Made by a program: the position numbers and the translations under genes | The notes under the pieces: generated by a model | Told to the model about the DNA's origin: nothing | The model's database searches: none | Seen by the model: the letters and a program-made list of their open reading frames with translations, nothing else | Source: Pseudolactococcus sp041800635 | GTDB taxonomy: Bacteria; Bacillota; Bacilli; Lactobacillales; Streptococcaceae | DNA length: 64,000 bases | Direction of reading: 5' to 3' | NCBI GenBank assembly: GCA_047833645.1 | Contig: CP181259.1 | Location: forward strand, 186,001-250,000 | Part shown: positions 34,331 through 43,154 of the stretch, piece by piece | How positions within the stretch are numbered: the stretch's first letter is position 1 | Layout of the letters: each line of letters begins with the position of its first letter

Positions 34331-35407
34331 TCATAAACCAGCATTATAGGCTAATTCTTTAATTAAGTTTTTATTTTCTCGGACTTCTCCAGTCGTATCA
34401 TCAAAAATATATAACCGATAAATCAGGACTTTAACAGATTCTCCAATAGCAAAGGAATTTTTTTCCAATGAACGATTGGTCGTCAAGCGTATATTTTTAA
34501 TATCTACTGTAATCTCTCGGTAAGACCCTCTGAAATAGGTACAAACGACTACACCTTCTTCAACGGTTACTGCATATTGAACTGCTTCATCGGACTTATA
34601 AAGCTTGATATATTCAGGTCTTATGACTGCACGCGCACTACTATCAACTCCCTCAAATCCTTTAAGCAAATGCACATCCTTGATGACTGAAGATTCTCCA
34701 ATAAATTGTGCGACAAACTGACTAGCTGGCTTTCTATAAATTTCTCGTGGCGTTCCTTGTTGTTCAACTCGGCCTTTATTAGTCACAATGATTTGATCGG
34801 CCACTTCAATCGCTTCCTCATGGTCATGTGTCACGAAAATACTAGTAATACCAACTTTACGGATAATATCTTTAAGCCAAGTCCGAAGCTCTTTTCGGAT
34901 TTTAGCATCTACTGCAGCAAAAGGCTCATCCAAAAGTAAAACATGAGGATTGGGTGCAAGAGCACGAGCAAAGGCCACACGTTGCTTTTGACCTCCAGAA
35001 AGCTGATTTGGATATCGCTTTTCGAGTCCCGAAAGGCCTGTTAATTCTAACAATTCGGAAATGCGAGCTTTGATTTTATCTTTAGGCCATTTCGCAACTT
35101 CTAATCCAAAAGCAATGTTGTCAAATACAGTCATATACCGAAATAACGCATAATTTTGAAAAACAAAACCAATACCGCGCTTTGCAGCTGCCTTGTTGTT
35201 AACGCGTTCCCCGTTAATGAAAATATCTCCTGAGTCGGCTGTTTCAAGTCCGGCAATCATTCTCAAAATGGTTGTTTTTCCTGACCCAGAGGGTCCCAAA
35301 AGTGCTACTAAAGAGCCTTTATCTACTCCAAAGTTCACATCATAACTAGCAGGATAATCCCCGAATTTCTTATTAATTGCTGTAAGTTTCACATAATTTT
35401 TGTTCAT
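34331..35407 (-). CDS. cysA: sulfate ABC transporter ATP-binding protein
   Basis: 358 residues from ATG 35407 (AAGGCGG upstream; an upstream frame start at 35434 overlaps cysW). Walker A LLGPSGSGKTT (about 36-46), Q-loop FQNYALF, signature LSGGQKQRVAFARAL, Walker B HVLLLDEPFAAVD, H-loop VTHDHEE, and a C-terminal regulatory beta domain (about 235-340) as in CysA. It powers sulfate/thiosulfate import with CysT and CysW. Confidence 0.92.
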   Translation of the reverse strand: MNKNYVKLTAINKKFGDYPASYDVNFGVDKGSLVALLGPSGSGKTTILRMIAGLETADSGDIFINGERVNNKAAAKRGIGFVFQNYALFRYMTVFDNIAFGLEVAKWPKDKIKARISELLELTGLSGLEKRYPNQLSGGQKQRVAFARALAPNPHVLLLDEPFAAVDAKIRKELRTWLKDIIRKVGITSIFVTHDHEEAIEVADQIIVTNKGRVEQQGTPREIYRKPASQFVAQFIGESSVIKDVHLLKGFEGVDSSARAVIRPEYIKLYKSDEAVQYAVTVEEGVVVCTYFRGSYREITVDIKNIRLTTNRSLEKNSFAIGESVKVLIYRLYIFDDTTGEVRENKNLIKELAYNAGL

Positions 35408-35417
35408 ATATCCGCCT

Positions 35418-36230
35418 TTATTTTTTATGTTCAATTATATTTCGAATGATTAAGATGATAATCGCGAGAATGACGAGCAAACTTGCGACTGCATAAGATG
35501 CTGAGAATTGATATTCATTATAAAGCATCTCTACTTGTAAAGGAACTGTTACGGTTTGACCGCGAAGGTTACCAGATACAACTGAAACCGCGCCGTATTC
35601 ACCCAGAGCTCGCGCTGTTGTTAATACTAGACCATAAAGTAAAGGCCATTTGATATGAGGGAGAGTAATCTTACTAAATATTTTGAAAGTACTTGCACCA
35701 AAAATGGCTGCAGCTTGTTCTTCTTCATTGCCTCGTGCTTCTAATACAGGTAAAACTTCTCGTGTAATAAAAGGAAGTGTCACAAAAATTGTTACCAATA
35801 CCACAGCTGGGACAGCAAAGACGATTTTAATGCCTAATATTTCTATTAGTGGAAAAAGCCAACCGATTCTACCAAAAGTCAAAACATAAAACAGACCTAC
35901 AACAACTGGTGAAATAGCAAATGGCAAATCAATCAAACTCAACAGAACACTTTTACCGTGAAATTGATAGTTAAAAATCAACCAAATCGCTGATATTCCA
36001 AAAATCACGTTGACAATAATCGTCAAAATAGTCGTAAAGAGCGTCAATTTCAAGGCTGCCAAGGAATAGGGATTGGTTATAGCACTTAAATATGTTTTTA
36101 CACCATCAGAAAAGGCTGTTGTCAAGACAAAAATCAAAGGTAGTATGAGCATGATAACCAGAAAAGTGATTGCAGTTAAAATCAAAATATGTTCTGACTT
36201 GCTACGTTTAGTTGTCTGAGATATTGCCAT
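35418..36230 (-). CDS. cysW: sulfate ABC transporter permease CysW
   Basis: 270 residues, six membrane segments. The EAA loop reads EEEQAAAIFGASTFKIFSKITLPHIKWPL (EExAxxxGAS...P at about 167-195). The sequence GEYGAVSVVSGN is typical of CysW. Ends 10 nt before cysA. Confidence 0.92.
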   Translation of the reverse strand: MAISQTTKRSKSEHILILTAITFLVIMLILPLIFVLTTAFSDGVKTYLSAITNPYSLAALKLTLFTTILTIIVNVIFGISAIWLIFNYQFHGKSVLLSLIDLPFAISPVVVGLFYVLTFGRIGWLFPLIEILGIKIVFAVPAVVLVTIFVTLPFITREVLPVLEARGNEEEQAAAIFGASTFKIFSKITLPHIKWPLLYGLVLTTARALGEYGAVSVVSGNLRGQTVTVPLQVEMLYNEYQFSASYAVASLLVILAIIILIIRNIIEHKK

Positions 36231-36234
36231 AGAT

Positions 36235-37068
36235 CTAACTTCCTTTCACGATTTTTTGCATACGATGCTGTGCTATATTAATGATAACCATGGTCAGAAA
36301 ACTGAACAGTAGTAGAACCAGAGCAATAGCTGTCGCCCCTGTGTAACTATGCTCGTTTAATTTACTGGCAATCAGCAAAGATGGGATTTCGGTTTTAAAT
36401 GGTCTATTTCCAGCGATAAAAACGACACTACCATACTCCCCCATGCTCCTAGCAAAAGCAAGAGAAAAGCCAACAAAAAGCGGGAGTTTAATCTCAGGAA
36501 AGATAATACTTCTGAAAATCATAAACGGAGTTGCGCCTAAAACACCCGCAGCTTCTTCGTACATGGGATCTAGTTTCTCTAGCACAGGTTGGACTTCACG
36601 CACAACAAATGGAATCGTCACAAAAGTCATCGCAACAAGAATCCCTAAACTAGTATATGAAATTTTAATACCAAAATTTATGAAAATTTGTCCCATAAAC
36701 CCCTTATCGGAATATAGATTAGCTAGTGCAATCCCTGCTACAGCAGTCGGTAGCGCAAAAGGCAGTTCAACCAAACCATCTAGCAAACGTTTTCCAGGAA
36801 AGTCATATCTGACTAGAACCCAAGCAATAATTAAACCAAAAAAAGCATTGATCACAGCAGCAACAAAGGCCGTCCGAATACTGAGCCAATATGACAAAAT
36901 CACACGTTTTGATAAAGCCACGCGTAAAAAATCGTCAAGTCCAATTTTGGATGTTTGAATAAAAATAGCAATCATTGGAATAAATACGATAATTGATAAA
37001 ATACTCATTGTAATCCCAAATGAAAGTCCAAATCCTGGAATGATGCGGTTTTTCTTTAGTTTTGCCAT
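36235..37068 (-). CDS. cysT: sulfate ABC transporter permease CysT
   Basis: 277 residues, six membrane segments. EAA loop YEEAAGVLGATPFMIFRSIIFPEI (about 191-214) and GEYGSVVFIAGN, the CysT (CysU) pattern. Four nt before cysW. Forms the channel with CysW for sulfate delivered by Sbp. Confidence 0.92.
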   Translation of the reverse strand: MAKLKKNRIIPGFGLSFGITMSILSIIVFIPMIAIFIQTSKIGLDDFLRVALSKRVILSYWLSIRTAFVAAVINAFFGLIIAWVLVRYDFPGKRLLDGLVELPFALPTAVAGIALANLYSDKGFMGQIFINFGIKISYTSLGILVAMTFVTIPFVVREVQPVLEKLDPMYEEAAGVLGATPFMIFRSIIFPEIKLPLFVGFSLAFARSMGEYGSVVFIAGNRPFKTEIPSLLIASKLNEHSYTGATAIALVLLLFSFLTMVIINIAQHRMQKIVKGS

Positions 37069-37125
37069 ACAGCCCCTTCTCTTTTTAAAAATGTTTACTC
37101 ACCTGTTTTTCTCTTGACCACCTAC

Positions 37126-38172
37126 TTATTTTGCATAAATTTGATCAAAAATACCGCCGTCATCAAAGTGTTTTTCCTGAACTTTAGACCAACCACCAAA
37201 GATAGCGTCATCGATTGTTACCAGACTAAGATCGCCAAATTGGTCAGCATAGGCTTTGGCTACCTTCTCATCAGTTGGCCGATAAAAGTTTTCTGCTGCA
37301 ATTTTTTGACCTTCTTCAGAATAAAGGTATTCCAGGTAGGCTTTGGCTACTTTTTCTGTACCACGTTTTTCAGCGACTTCATCAACTACTGCGACTGACG
37401 GCTCAGCCTTGATTGAGATAGATGGTGTCACAATTTCATATTCGTTTGGATGTTCTTTCAATGTTAAGTAAGCTTCATTTTCCCAAGCAATCAGGACGTC
37501 ACCTTGACCATTTTCAACAAAAGTTGTTGTCGCACCTCGTGCGCCAGAATCAAGAACAAGAACATTTTTATAAAGCGCTTTTTCAAAGGCTTCAATTTTT
37601 GCTTCTTTGCCATTGTATTTTTTATCCGCATAAGCCCAAGCTGCAAGATAATTCCAACGTGCACCACCTGACGTTTTAGGATTTGGCGTGATGACGCCGA
37701 TACCGTCTTTAGTCAAATCGTTCCAATCCAAGATATTTTTAGGATTATCTTTTTCGACAAGAAAAACAATCGTTGATGTATAAGGAGATGAATTATCCGA
37801 GAACTCCTTCTTCCACCCTTTGTTAATCAAGGCAGCTTCTTCAATGGCTGATACATCTTGCTCCAAAGCTAAGGTTACAACATCTGCTTCATTGCCTTCA
37901 ATGACTGAATTAGCTTGCTTACCAGAACCGCCATGTGATTGGGTAATGGTTACTTCTTGATTAGTTTCTTTTTGCCAATGTTTAGCAAAAGCATCATTAT
38001 AAACTGTATAAAGCTCTCGCGTTGGATCATAGCTGACATTTGTAATGCTAACTGCTTTAGCTTGTGACGATCTTGTTGCTTTGTCCTCAGCTTTTTTTTC
38101 GCTACCACAAGCAACGAGTGTTACCGCTGCTAAAGTAACACTCGCAAATAAACCAATTTTCTTAAATTTCAT
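37126..38172 (-). CDS. sbp: sulfate-binding lipoprotein
   Basis: 348 residues from ATG 38172 (a TTG 6 nt earlier is less likely; Shine-Dalgarno weak, GAAAGAAG). Lipoprotein signal with lipobox LVAC (about residue 20-23). Sulfate-binding family marks: NVSYDPTRELY, QSHGGSGKQANSVI, ADVVTLAL and TSGGARWNYLAAWAY. First gene of the array. It captures sulfate (or thiosulfate) outside the membrane for CysTWA. Confidence 0.93.
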   Translation of the reverse strand: MKFKKIGLFASVTLAAVTLVACGSEKKAEDKATRSSQAKAVSITNVSYDPTRELYTVYNDAFAKHWQKETNQEVTITQSHGGSGKQANSVIEGNEADVVTLALEQDVSAIEEAALINKGWKKEFSDNSSPYTSTIVFLVEKDNPKNILDWNDLTKDGIGVITPNPKTSGGARWNYLAAWAYADKKYNGKEAKIEAFEKALYKNVLVLDSGARGATTTFVENGQGDVLIAWENEAYLTLKEHPNEYEIVTPSISIKAEPSVAVVDEVAEKRGTEKVAKAYLEYLYSEEGQKIAAENFYRPTDEKVAKAYADQFGDLSLVTIDDAIFGGWSKVQEKHFDDGGIFDQIYAK

Positions 38173-38549
38173 ATTCAATCTTCTTTCTTTTTCATTATCA
38201 TAAACCGTTTTGGTTTCGTGAGACTTGTCATTAACTTTGTGAGTTATCCTCTAATCATTGTGTTGGATAAATACCTCGGTGTCTAAATTGCTCTCCATTT
38301 CCATAAAATAATAATCACTTTTGAAGTTCTATATCTTAAAATGAATTAATCATAAGTTAATCATACTTCAAACGTTTAATAACATTTTAACCTTGTATGA
38401 GTAAACACGTAATACTTAAAATTTATCAGGGGGTTAAAAATTTTCAATCACTAAACATTTGCGCTAACGAATTATTAGTTAAAAGGTAATAGAAGATATC
38501 GAATTTGAATATTGTTTATTCATCTTTTTATTGCAATATTAATCAACAG
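38173..38549 (-). promoter_or_regulatory. long upstream region of the sulfate operon
   Basis: About 375 bp without a gene. Two direct repeats TTAATCATA (38346-38354 and 38357-38365, 11-bp spacing, one helical turn) look like an activator site, as expected for a LysR-type regulator. I looked for SAM-I and T-box leader signatures and did not find them. No confident -10/-35 pair. Confidence 0.4.
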
Positions 38550-38586
38550 CAAAAAAGAACCATCAAATCACTGAATAGTTCTTTAA
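38550..38586 (-). terminator. terminator after the DUF3784 gene
   Basis: On the minus strand AAGAACTATTCA ... TGATGGTTCTTTTTT; a stem with G-U pairs and a T run. It isolates the sulfate operon from upstream transcription. Confidence 0.65.
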
Positions 38587-38589
38587 ACA

Positions 38590-38901
38590 TTACTTATTTT
38601 TTCTTTTGCTCATGTTCAAGTAAATCATTGTGACAACAATCAGCAAAATTTGGCAGACAAACCAGACGGTTTGTCCTTTAGGATAAAATACCATTGCACC
38701 TATAATAACTGAAGAAAGCAACAGTAAAATACCTATTATTCTCCCGATGAATTTGCCATTCAACTTCTCTCTATCTGATTGACTTAAGGTATTGTAACCT
38801 GCAATTAAGAAGAGCCATTTCCCTATGAAAAGTTGACTATCCGTCATCATTAATATAACACCTATGATGAGTGCTAGCCATTCATTATGTCCAATTACCA
38901 T
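38590..38901 (-). CDS. DUF3784-like small membrane protein
   Basis: 103 residues with about three membrane helices and the AGYNTLSQSDREKLN motif (about 34-48) typical of DUF3784 proteins. Function unknown. It follows the HAD gene by 22 nt with an AGAGGAAA site, so the two form an operon. Confidence 0.7.
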   Translation of the reverse strand: MVIGHNEWLALIIGVILMMTDSQLFIGKWLFLIAGYNTLSQSDREKLNGKFIGRIIGILLLLSSVIIGAMVFYPKGQTVWFVCQILLIVVTMIYLNMSKRKNK

Positions 38902-38923
38902 TTATTTTCCTCTTTCATAGAGA

Positions 38924-39643
38924 TCAAGTTTCAAAAATTTCATCATAACAGTCAACTAAATAATTTCCCTTTTCTTTAACGCTATCCGGGGCATCATAAA
39001 AGCTATAACTCTCATCAGTTGTTTCAAACATGGGAATGTCATTTTCACCATCGCCAATTACTTGAACCCTACTGCTTCCTATTTTAGAGAGCAAGGTCAT
39101 GATGCCACTTTTCTTATTCGTTCCCTGACTAATGATATCAATGTAATGATGATTATGTTGAATAGAGAGGTCTGGATTCCTTTTTATCTGATCGAAGCAA
39201 GCTTGAGCTGCTTGATTGCTTGTTAATGCCATTGTCAAGCCTAATAAGCTATCACTTTCTGTAATGTCATTTATAGCTTCTAATAGATCCTGAACCGAGT
39301 CAAAGATTCGCTCTTTTAAATTGACGACTAGAAATAGCCGATTGATGCCTTCTATGGTTGCTAGTTCAGCAACTTGTGCTTTTAAAACAGCCAAGCTGAT
39401 GTCGCTCACATACAAAATGTTAAAGTCTTGATCAATCAACATAGCCCCATTGGACAAAATAGCATAGTCAAAGGTATCAAAAGCATACTTTTGCGTAAAG
39501 TGATGAAAGCTATCATAATTTCTGCCAGTACACAGCACAAAGGTATTGGACTCTCTGAAGCTTTCCAATTTTTGTCGATCAAGTGTCACTTTGCCTTGTC
39601 TGATGAGCGTTCCGTCGATATCACTGATTAATAATTTTGTCAT
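38924..39643 (-). CDS. HAD-superfamily hydrolase, Cof type
   Basis: 239 residues. Motif I ISDIDGTLI (D at about 7 and 9), motif III lysine TNKKSGI and motif IV GDGENDIPMFE (about 198-208), cap domain between, the Cof/IIB class that dephosphorylates sugar phosphates or flavin-type substrates. Shorter than most Cof proteins (about 265-280). Substrate cannot be predicted. Confidence 0.85.
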   Translation of the reverse strand: MTKLLISDIDGTLIRQGKVTLDRQKLESFRESNTFVLCTGRNYDSFHHFTQKYAFDTFDYAILSNGAMLIDQDFNILYVSDISLAVLKAQVAELATIEGINRLFLVVNLKERIFDSVQDLLEAINDITESDSLLGLTMALTSNQAAQACFDQIKRNPDLSIQHNHHYIDIISQGTNKKSGIMTLLSKIGSSRVQVIGDGENDIPMFETTDESYSFYDAPDSVKEKGNYLVDCYDEIFET

Positions 39644-39681
39644 TTGTCATCTCTTTTCTATTTAGAAGGTAATTGTCACGA

Positions 39682-40466
39682 TTAAGAGCCAGCAGATTCA
39701 TAAACGCTAATCCCCTTATCCCAGATTTTTAGGGCAAGACAAAACAGCAAGATTGAGATCACAAATAAACCACCAATATGAAAGGCAAAGTTTTATCCGG
39801 TGATGAGATAATCTGCGGGATAAAAGGCGGTAAAGGCAAAGGGAAGGACAAACGTGATGAGGGCGCGAATGCCTTTGTTATAGATGCTAAGTGGATATTT
39901 AGAAAAGTCATTTATCATCTAAAAGACATACATAACACTGCCTGCTCGTTTGCTCCAAAAGGCCATGCTGGCAGCGATGATTTTTAGACTCGTATAAATT
40001 AAGGTCGCAAACGGGATAGCGATGATAAAAACACACACTTTCAACCAATCCCACTGTACGCACTGACATTCAGTGTTAAGAGGGATATGCCAATGATTAA
40101 TTCGCCGAAGGCATCCACTTGAAAGTGTTCCACTAGCACATGGAACAAAGGATTAAGGGGGCGTGTCATGTATTTATCAAATTCGCCTTTCCAGACTAGG
40201 CGCTGACCCACTGCCCAGAGGTTGTCGAAAAAGAGATGGTCGATGCCTTTAGGAATCAGTGAAAACCCGTAAATGAAAGCAACTTCTTTAAATGTCCAGC
40301 CGTTTAGAGAAGGGATTTGGCTGAAGATGATGCTAATAAAGAGGATTTCCAAGCCCTGTGTGAGAAACATCCCAATAATCCCAACGAAAAAATCGCTTTT
40401 ATATTCGATGAGCTGTTTGAGGTATTGTTTGATGAAAATAACTTCTAATCTGAGAAATTTCTTCAT
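39682..40466 (-). pseudogene. ABC-2 type permease, decayed (second permease)
   Basis: Starts properly at ATG 40466 (AAGGAGG) and reads KKFLRLEVIFIKQYLKQLIEY, an ABC-2/DUF990-like permease, up to a stop at 40041. The rest continues in another frame (QWDWLKVCVFIIAIPFATLIY...), with an in-frame TAG (YVF*MINDFSKYP) and TAA (LITG*NFAF) before a final stop at 39682. One frameshift and two nonsense codons make inactivity near certain. Full length would have been about 260 aa. Confidence 0.85.
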
Positions 40467-40468
40467 GT

Positions 40469-41333
40469 TTAGCCTCCTTGGACGGTTAAATGCTTGATTG
40501 AGACACGCCAAATGAGTTGAGATAGGCCGTAGAAAAAGAGCACCCAGAAAACTTGCAAGGCGATGAGTTCAAGTGCCACGGCTAGTGTATATCGGCCTAG
40601 GTAGATAGTAACGGGTGTATAAATCAAGGACGCAAATGGTGAGAATTGCAAGATCCGAGAAATGATATCAGGAAAGAAGCTGAGCGGAATCAAGGTACCT
40701 GACATAAAATTAACAATTGAGTTTTTCATCAAGTATTCGCACGGGTGTATAAATCCCAAAGATTTTTATAAAATGAATGCTGACATAAAAAACAATTGAG
40801 TTTTTCAAAGCAAAGATTTTTTAAAATAAGTTAAAAATAAAAATTCAAGAGATAGGCTAAAGTACTGCTAACAAAAAACAAAACAAAATTTACCAGATTA
40901 AAAGGCACTTCATGGCTATTAAAAAATTGAAAAAGTAGAATCCCGCCCAAAATTGGCACGGAAATCATCACGATTTGAATTATTTTACGGCCTAATTCTT
41001 CATATAAATAAGTGGCTGAAAAGCTAATGGGTTTCAAGAGTCGCATCGCAATCGTCCCACTTTTCACTTCATCACCAACGATACCATTGCTACCAGAGCG
41101 CGTGAAAATACTCACATAAAAACTCAGAAAGACATACAGACTCATCTGTGAAAATGTAAAATCATTGAGTGTTGCACTTGAAGAAGCCATAAAAATGGCA
41201 CGCCAGAGGAAATAGACCATAACAGCACCCAGCAAATCTCCTAAACGAAAAGGAAAAAATCAAGTCGATAAACGACACTTTGTTGTATCCCAGCATTAAC
41301 AAATGGTAAATACTGCCGAAAACGTTTAAACAT
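40469..41333 (-). pseudogene. ABC-2 type permease, decayed (first permease)
   Basis: ATG 41333 overlaps the end of the ATPase gene. The frame begins FKRFRQYLPFVNAGIQQ and breaks after DFFLF (about 41245), resumes as GDLLGAVMVYFLWR, stops near 40831, and resumes from about 40720 (LKNSIVNFMSGTLIPLSFFP) to 40469. Between the last two pieces is a messy local duplication (about 40694-40830). It was a six-helix exporter subunit. Confidence 0.85.
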
Positions 41334-42333
41334 TCCCAATCTCCTTTCTGAAAAATCGCCGAATGATTTCTTCGATATCCGCATCCTTGACCGCAATATC
41401 CTTCACATTTGCTTGACTCAGCGTAAACTTAACCAAATCAGGAATCGCCACTTTAGTCGCATCAAACTGGATCGTCACCTGTAAGCCATCTTTTATCACC
41501 TCTAAATCAGAAAAATGCTGGTGATAATCCAGCTGCTCAACCTCTAACTGCTGCGTCATCTCAAATCTCACTTCGTGCATCTTCCCAAAACGCTGTTTGA
41601 GCTGTGACACGGAACCATCAAATATCTCTTGCCCCCGATCAATCATAAAAATTCGATCACAAAGCAACTCAATATCATTCAAATCATGCGTCGTCAGCAA
41701 AATCGTCGTCTGCTCCTCCTGATTAATCTGCTTAATCGCCTTGCGGATATTATCCTTAACCGCAACATCAAGCCCAATCGTTGGCTCATCCAAAAACAAA
41801 ACTTTTGGATTATGGAGTAGGCTTGCGGCAATGTCCGCTCGCATCCGCTGACCTAAGCTAAGGGTGCGGACAGGATCTTTGATAAAGGCATTTAAGTCTA
41901 ACACTTCGTTTAGAAAAGCCATTCTTTTATGGAAGTCCGAGTCTGAAATGTCATAAATCTCCTTGAGGACGCTATAAGTTTCTTGCAAGGCAAGATCCCA
42001 CCAGAGTTGTGTTCGCTGACCAAAAACAACTCCAATATCTTTGACATATGCTGTTCGATTTTTCTGTGGATTTTTACCATTGATCAGACAAGTGCCGCTA
42101 GTTGGTGTCAAAATCCCTGTCAGCATTTTAATCGTTGTTGATTTACCTTCACCATTGGCCCCGATGAAGCCAAAGATTTCACCTTTTGGAATCCCAAAAT
42201 TTAAGTCTTTGACAGCCTCAAAAGTTTCAATTTGTGGCTTAAATAAAGATTTAAATCCTGCTTTTAGGCCAGGTTGTTTGACAGTTTTTTTGAACGTTTT
42301 ATCTAAATGTTCTACGATAATCATCTTTTCCAT
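41326..42333 (-). CDS. ABC-2 exporter ATP-binding protein
   Basis: 335 residues. Walker A FIGANGEGKSTTIKML (about 56-71; E replaces the more usual S/A), Q-loop VFGQRTQLWWDLAL, signature LSLGQRMRADIAASLL, Walker B KVLFLDEPTIGLD, H-loop TTHDLND, and a C-terminal extension. This pattern (GQRTQLWWDL) is typical of the ATPase of DUF990-type exporters. The gene is intact although both partner permeases are broken, so it is probably functionless or serves another transporter. Preceded by a consensus promoter and a cre-like site. Confidence 0.9.
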   Translation of the reverse strand: MEKMIIVEHLDKTFKKTVKQPGLKAGFKSLFKPQIETFEAVKDLNFGIPKGEIFGFIGANGEGKSTTIKMLTGILTPTSGTCLINGKNPQKNRTAYVKDIGVVFGQRTQLWWDLALQETYSVLKEIYDISDSDFHKRMAFLNEVLDLNAFIKDPVRTLSLGQRMRADIAASLLHNPKVLFLDEPTIGLDVAVKDNIRKAIKQINQEEQTTILLTTHDLNDIELLCDRIFMIDRGQEIFDGSVSQLKQRFGKMHEVRFEMTQQLEVEQLDYHQHFSDLEVIKDGLQVTIQFDATKVAIPDLVKFTLSQANVKDIAVKDADIEEIIRRFFRKEIGNV

Positions 42334-42367
42334 ATTGCCATACCTGTTACCATTCTTCTTACAAAAT

Positions 42368-42416
42368 AGTAAGCGCTTTCTTTTTATATTATAACTTTTG
42401 ACTTTTATAATGTCAA
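42368..42416 (-). promoter_or_regulatory. promoter and cre-like site of the ABC-2 exporter
   Basis: Minus strand TTGACA (42411-42416), 17-bp spacer, TATAAT (42388-42393), then AGAAAGCGCTTACT (42368-42381), 13 of 14 to the lactococcal cre consensus, sitting at about +1 to +14: CcpA repression is expected. Confidence 0.75.
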
Positions 42417-42505
42417 AAATTCATAAGTTTTCTGATATTTTTGATGATGACCTACAATCTCTAGGCTGCATTGGAATGCCTTATGTCGATTAAAATGCTG
42501 GCAAT

Positions 42506-42530
42506 ACAAAAACACCCAATTCTGGATGTT
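42506..42530 (-). terminator. terminator after the acetyltransferase gene
   Basis: AACATCC, loop AGAATT, GGGTGTT followed by TTTG on the minus strand. Confidence 0.6.
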
Positions 42531-42562
42531 CTCTAAAATTTCAAATCGTTCGCCGTGTCTCC

Positions 42563-43066
42563 TTAAGTTTCTGGCTTAACTTCATCCCTAAAAATTCCCA
42601 TAATCAAGCTATCATGGTACTCCCCATTGGCATAAAAATGTTGACGCAGACGGCCTTCTTGGATAAAGCCTGCGCCTTCATAGATATGAATCCCAATTTG
42701 ATTATCGACATCAACATAAAGATAAACTTTATGCATATTGAGCATATTAAAGGCATAGTTAAACCCTTTACGAATGGCTTGTTTCGCCAATCCCCTGCCT
42801 TGGTAGGCTTTTCGTACGATAATCTGAATTTCTGTCGTGCGGTGAATATAATCAATCTCGACTAATTCAATCACTCCTGCAAACTCACCATCCAGATCAA
42901 TGACAAAACGACGTTCACTAATATCGTGGATGTGTTTGTCATATAAACTGTTCAATTCGTCAATGGATTCATAAGGTTCTTCAAACCATAGCGCCATGGT
43001 ACTTTGGTGATTATCGAGTTGATGAATAAATGGTAGGTCATTTCTTTCTAACGGTCTGATTTGCAT
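42563..43066 (-). CDS. GNAT acetyltransferase, SpeG-like (spermidine)
   Basis: 167 residues. The start IRPLERNDLPFIHQLDN, then WFEEPYESIDELNSLYDKH and ERRFVIDLDGEFAGVIELVEI follow the SpeG pattern; acetyl-CoA loop RKAYQGRGLAKQAI (about 85-98) and YLYVDVDNQIGIHIYEGAGF. It should acetylate spermidine or spermine to limit polyamine toxicity. Related GNATs for ribosomal proteins are less likely because of the acidic EEPYES segment. Confidence 0.85.
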   Translation of the reverse strand: MQIRPLERNDLPFIHQLDNHQSTMALWFEEPYESIDELNSLYDKHIHDISERRFVIDLDGEFAGVIELVEIDYIHRTTEIQIIVRKAYQGRGLAKQAIRKGFNYAFNMLNMHKVYLYVDVDNQIGIHIYEGAGFIQEGRLRQHFYANGEYHDSLIMGIFRDEVKPET

Positions 43067-43095
43067 CGCTATCGGCTCCTCTTTTTAACAAATTA

Positions 43096-43129
43096 TGCAT
43101 TTGACATAATTATAAATATGCCAAATGCA
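43096..43129. repeat. dyad related to the one after mscS
   Basis: TGCATTTGACATA (43096-43108) pairs with TATGCCAAATGCA (43117-43129), 12 of 13. The middle TTGACATAATTATAAATATG is almost the same as in 11716-11735, loop included. May terminate the dehydrogenase gene or be an operator for speG. Confidence 0.55.
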
Positions 43130-43154
43130 AAATAGATGTTTATTTTAAATTAAT

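Noticed and set aside
38173..38589. SAM-I riboswitch or T-box leader upstream of the sulfate operon
   Set aside because: None of the conserved core sequences of these leaders could be found on the minus strand.
39778..39987. 69-aa plus-strand frame
   Set aside because: It is antisense to the decayed ABC-2 permease, whose protein pattern can be followed in three frames on the minus strand.
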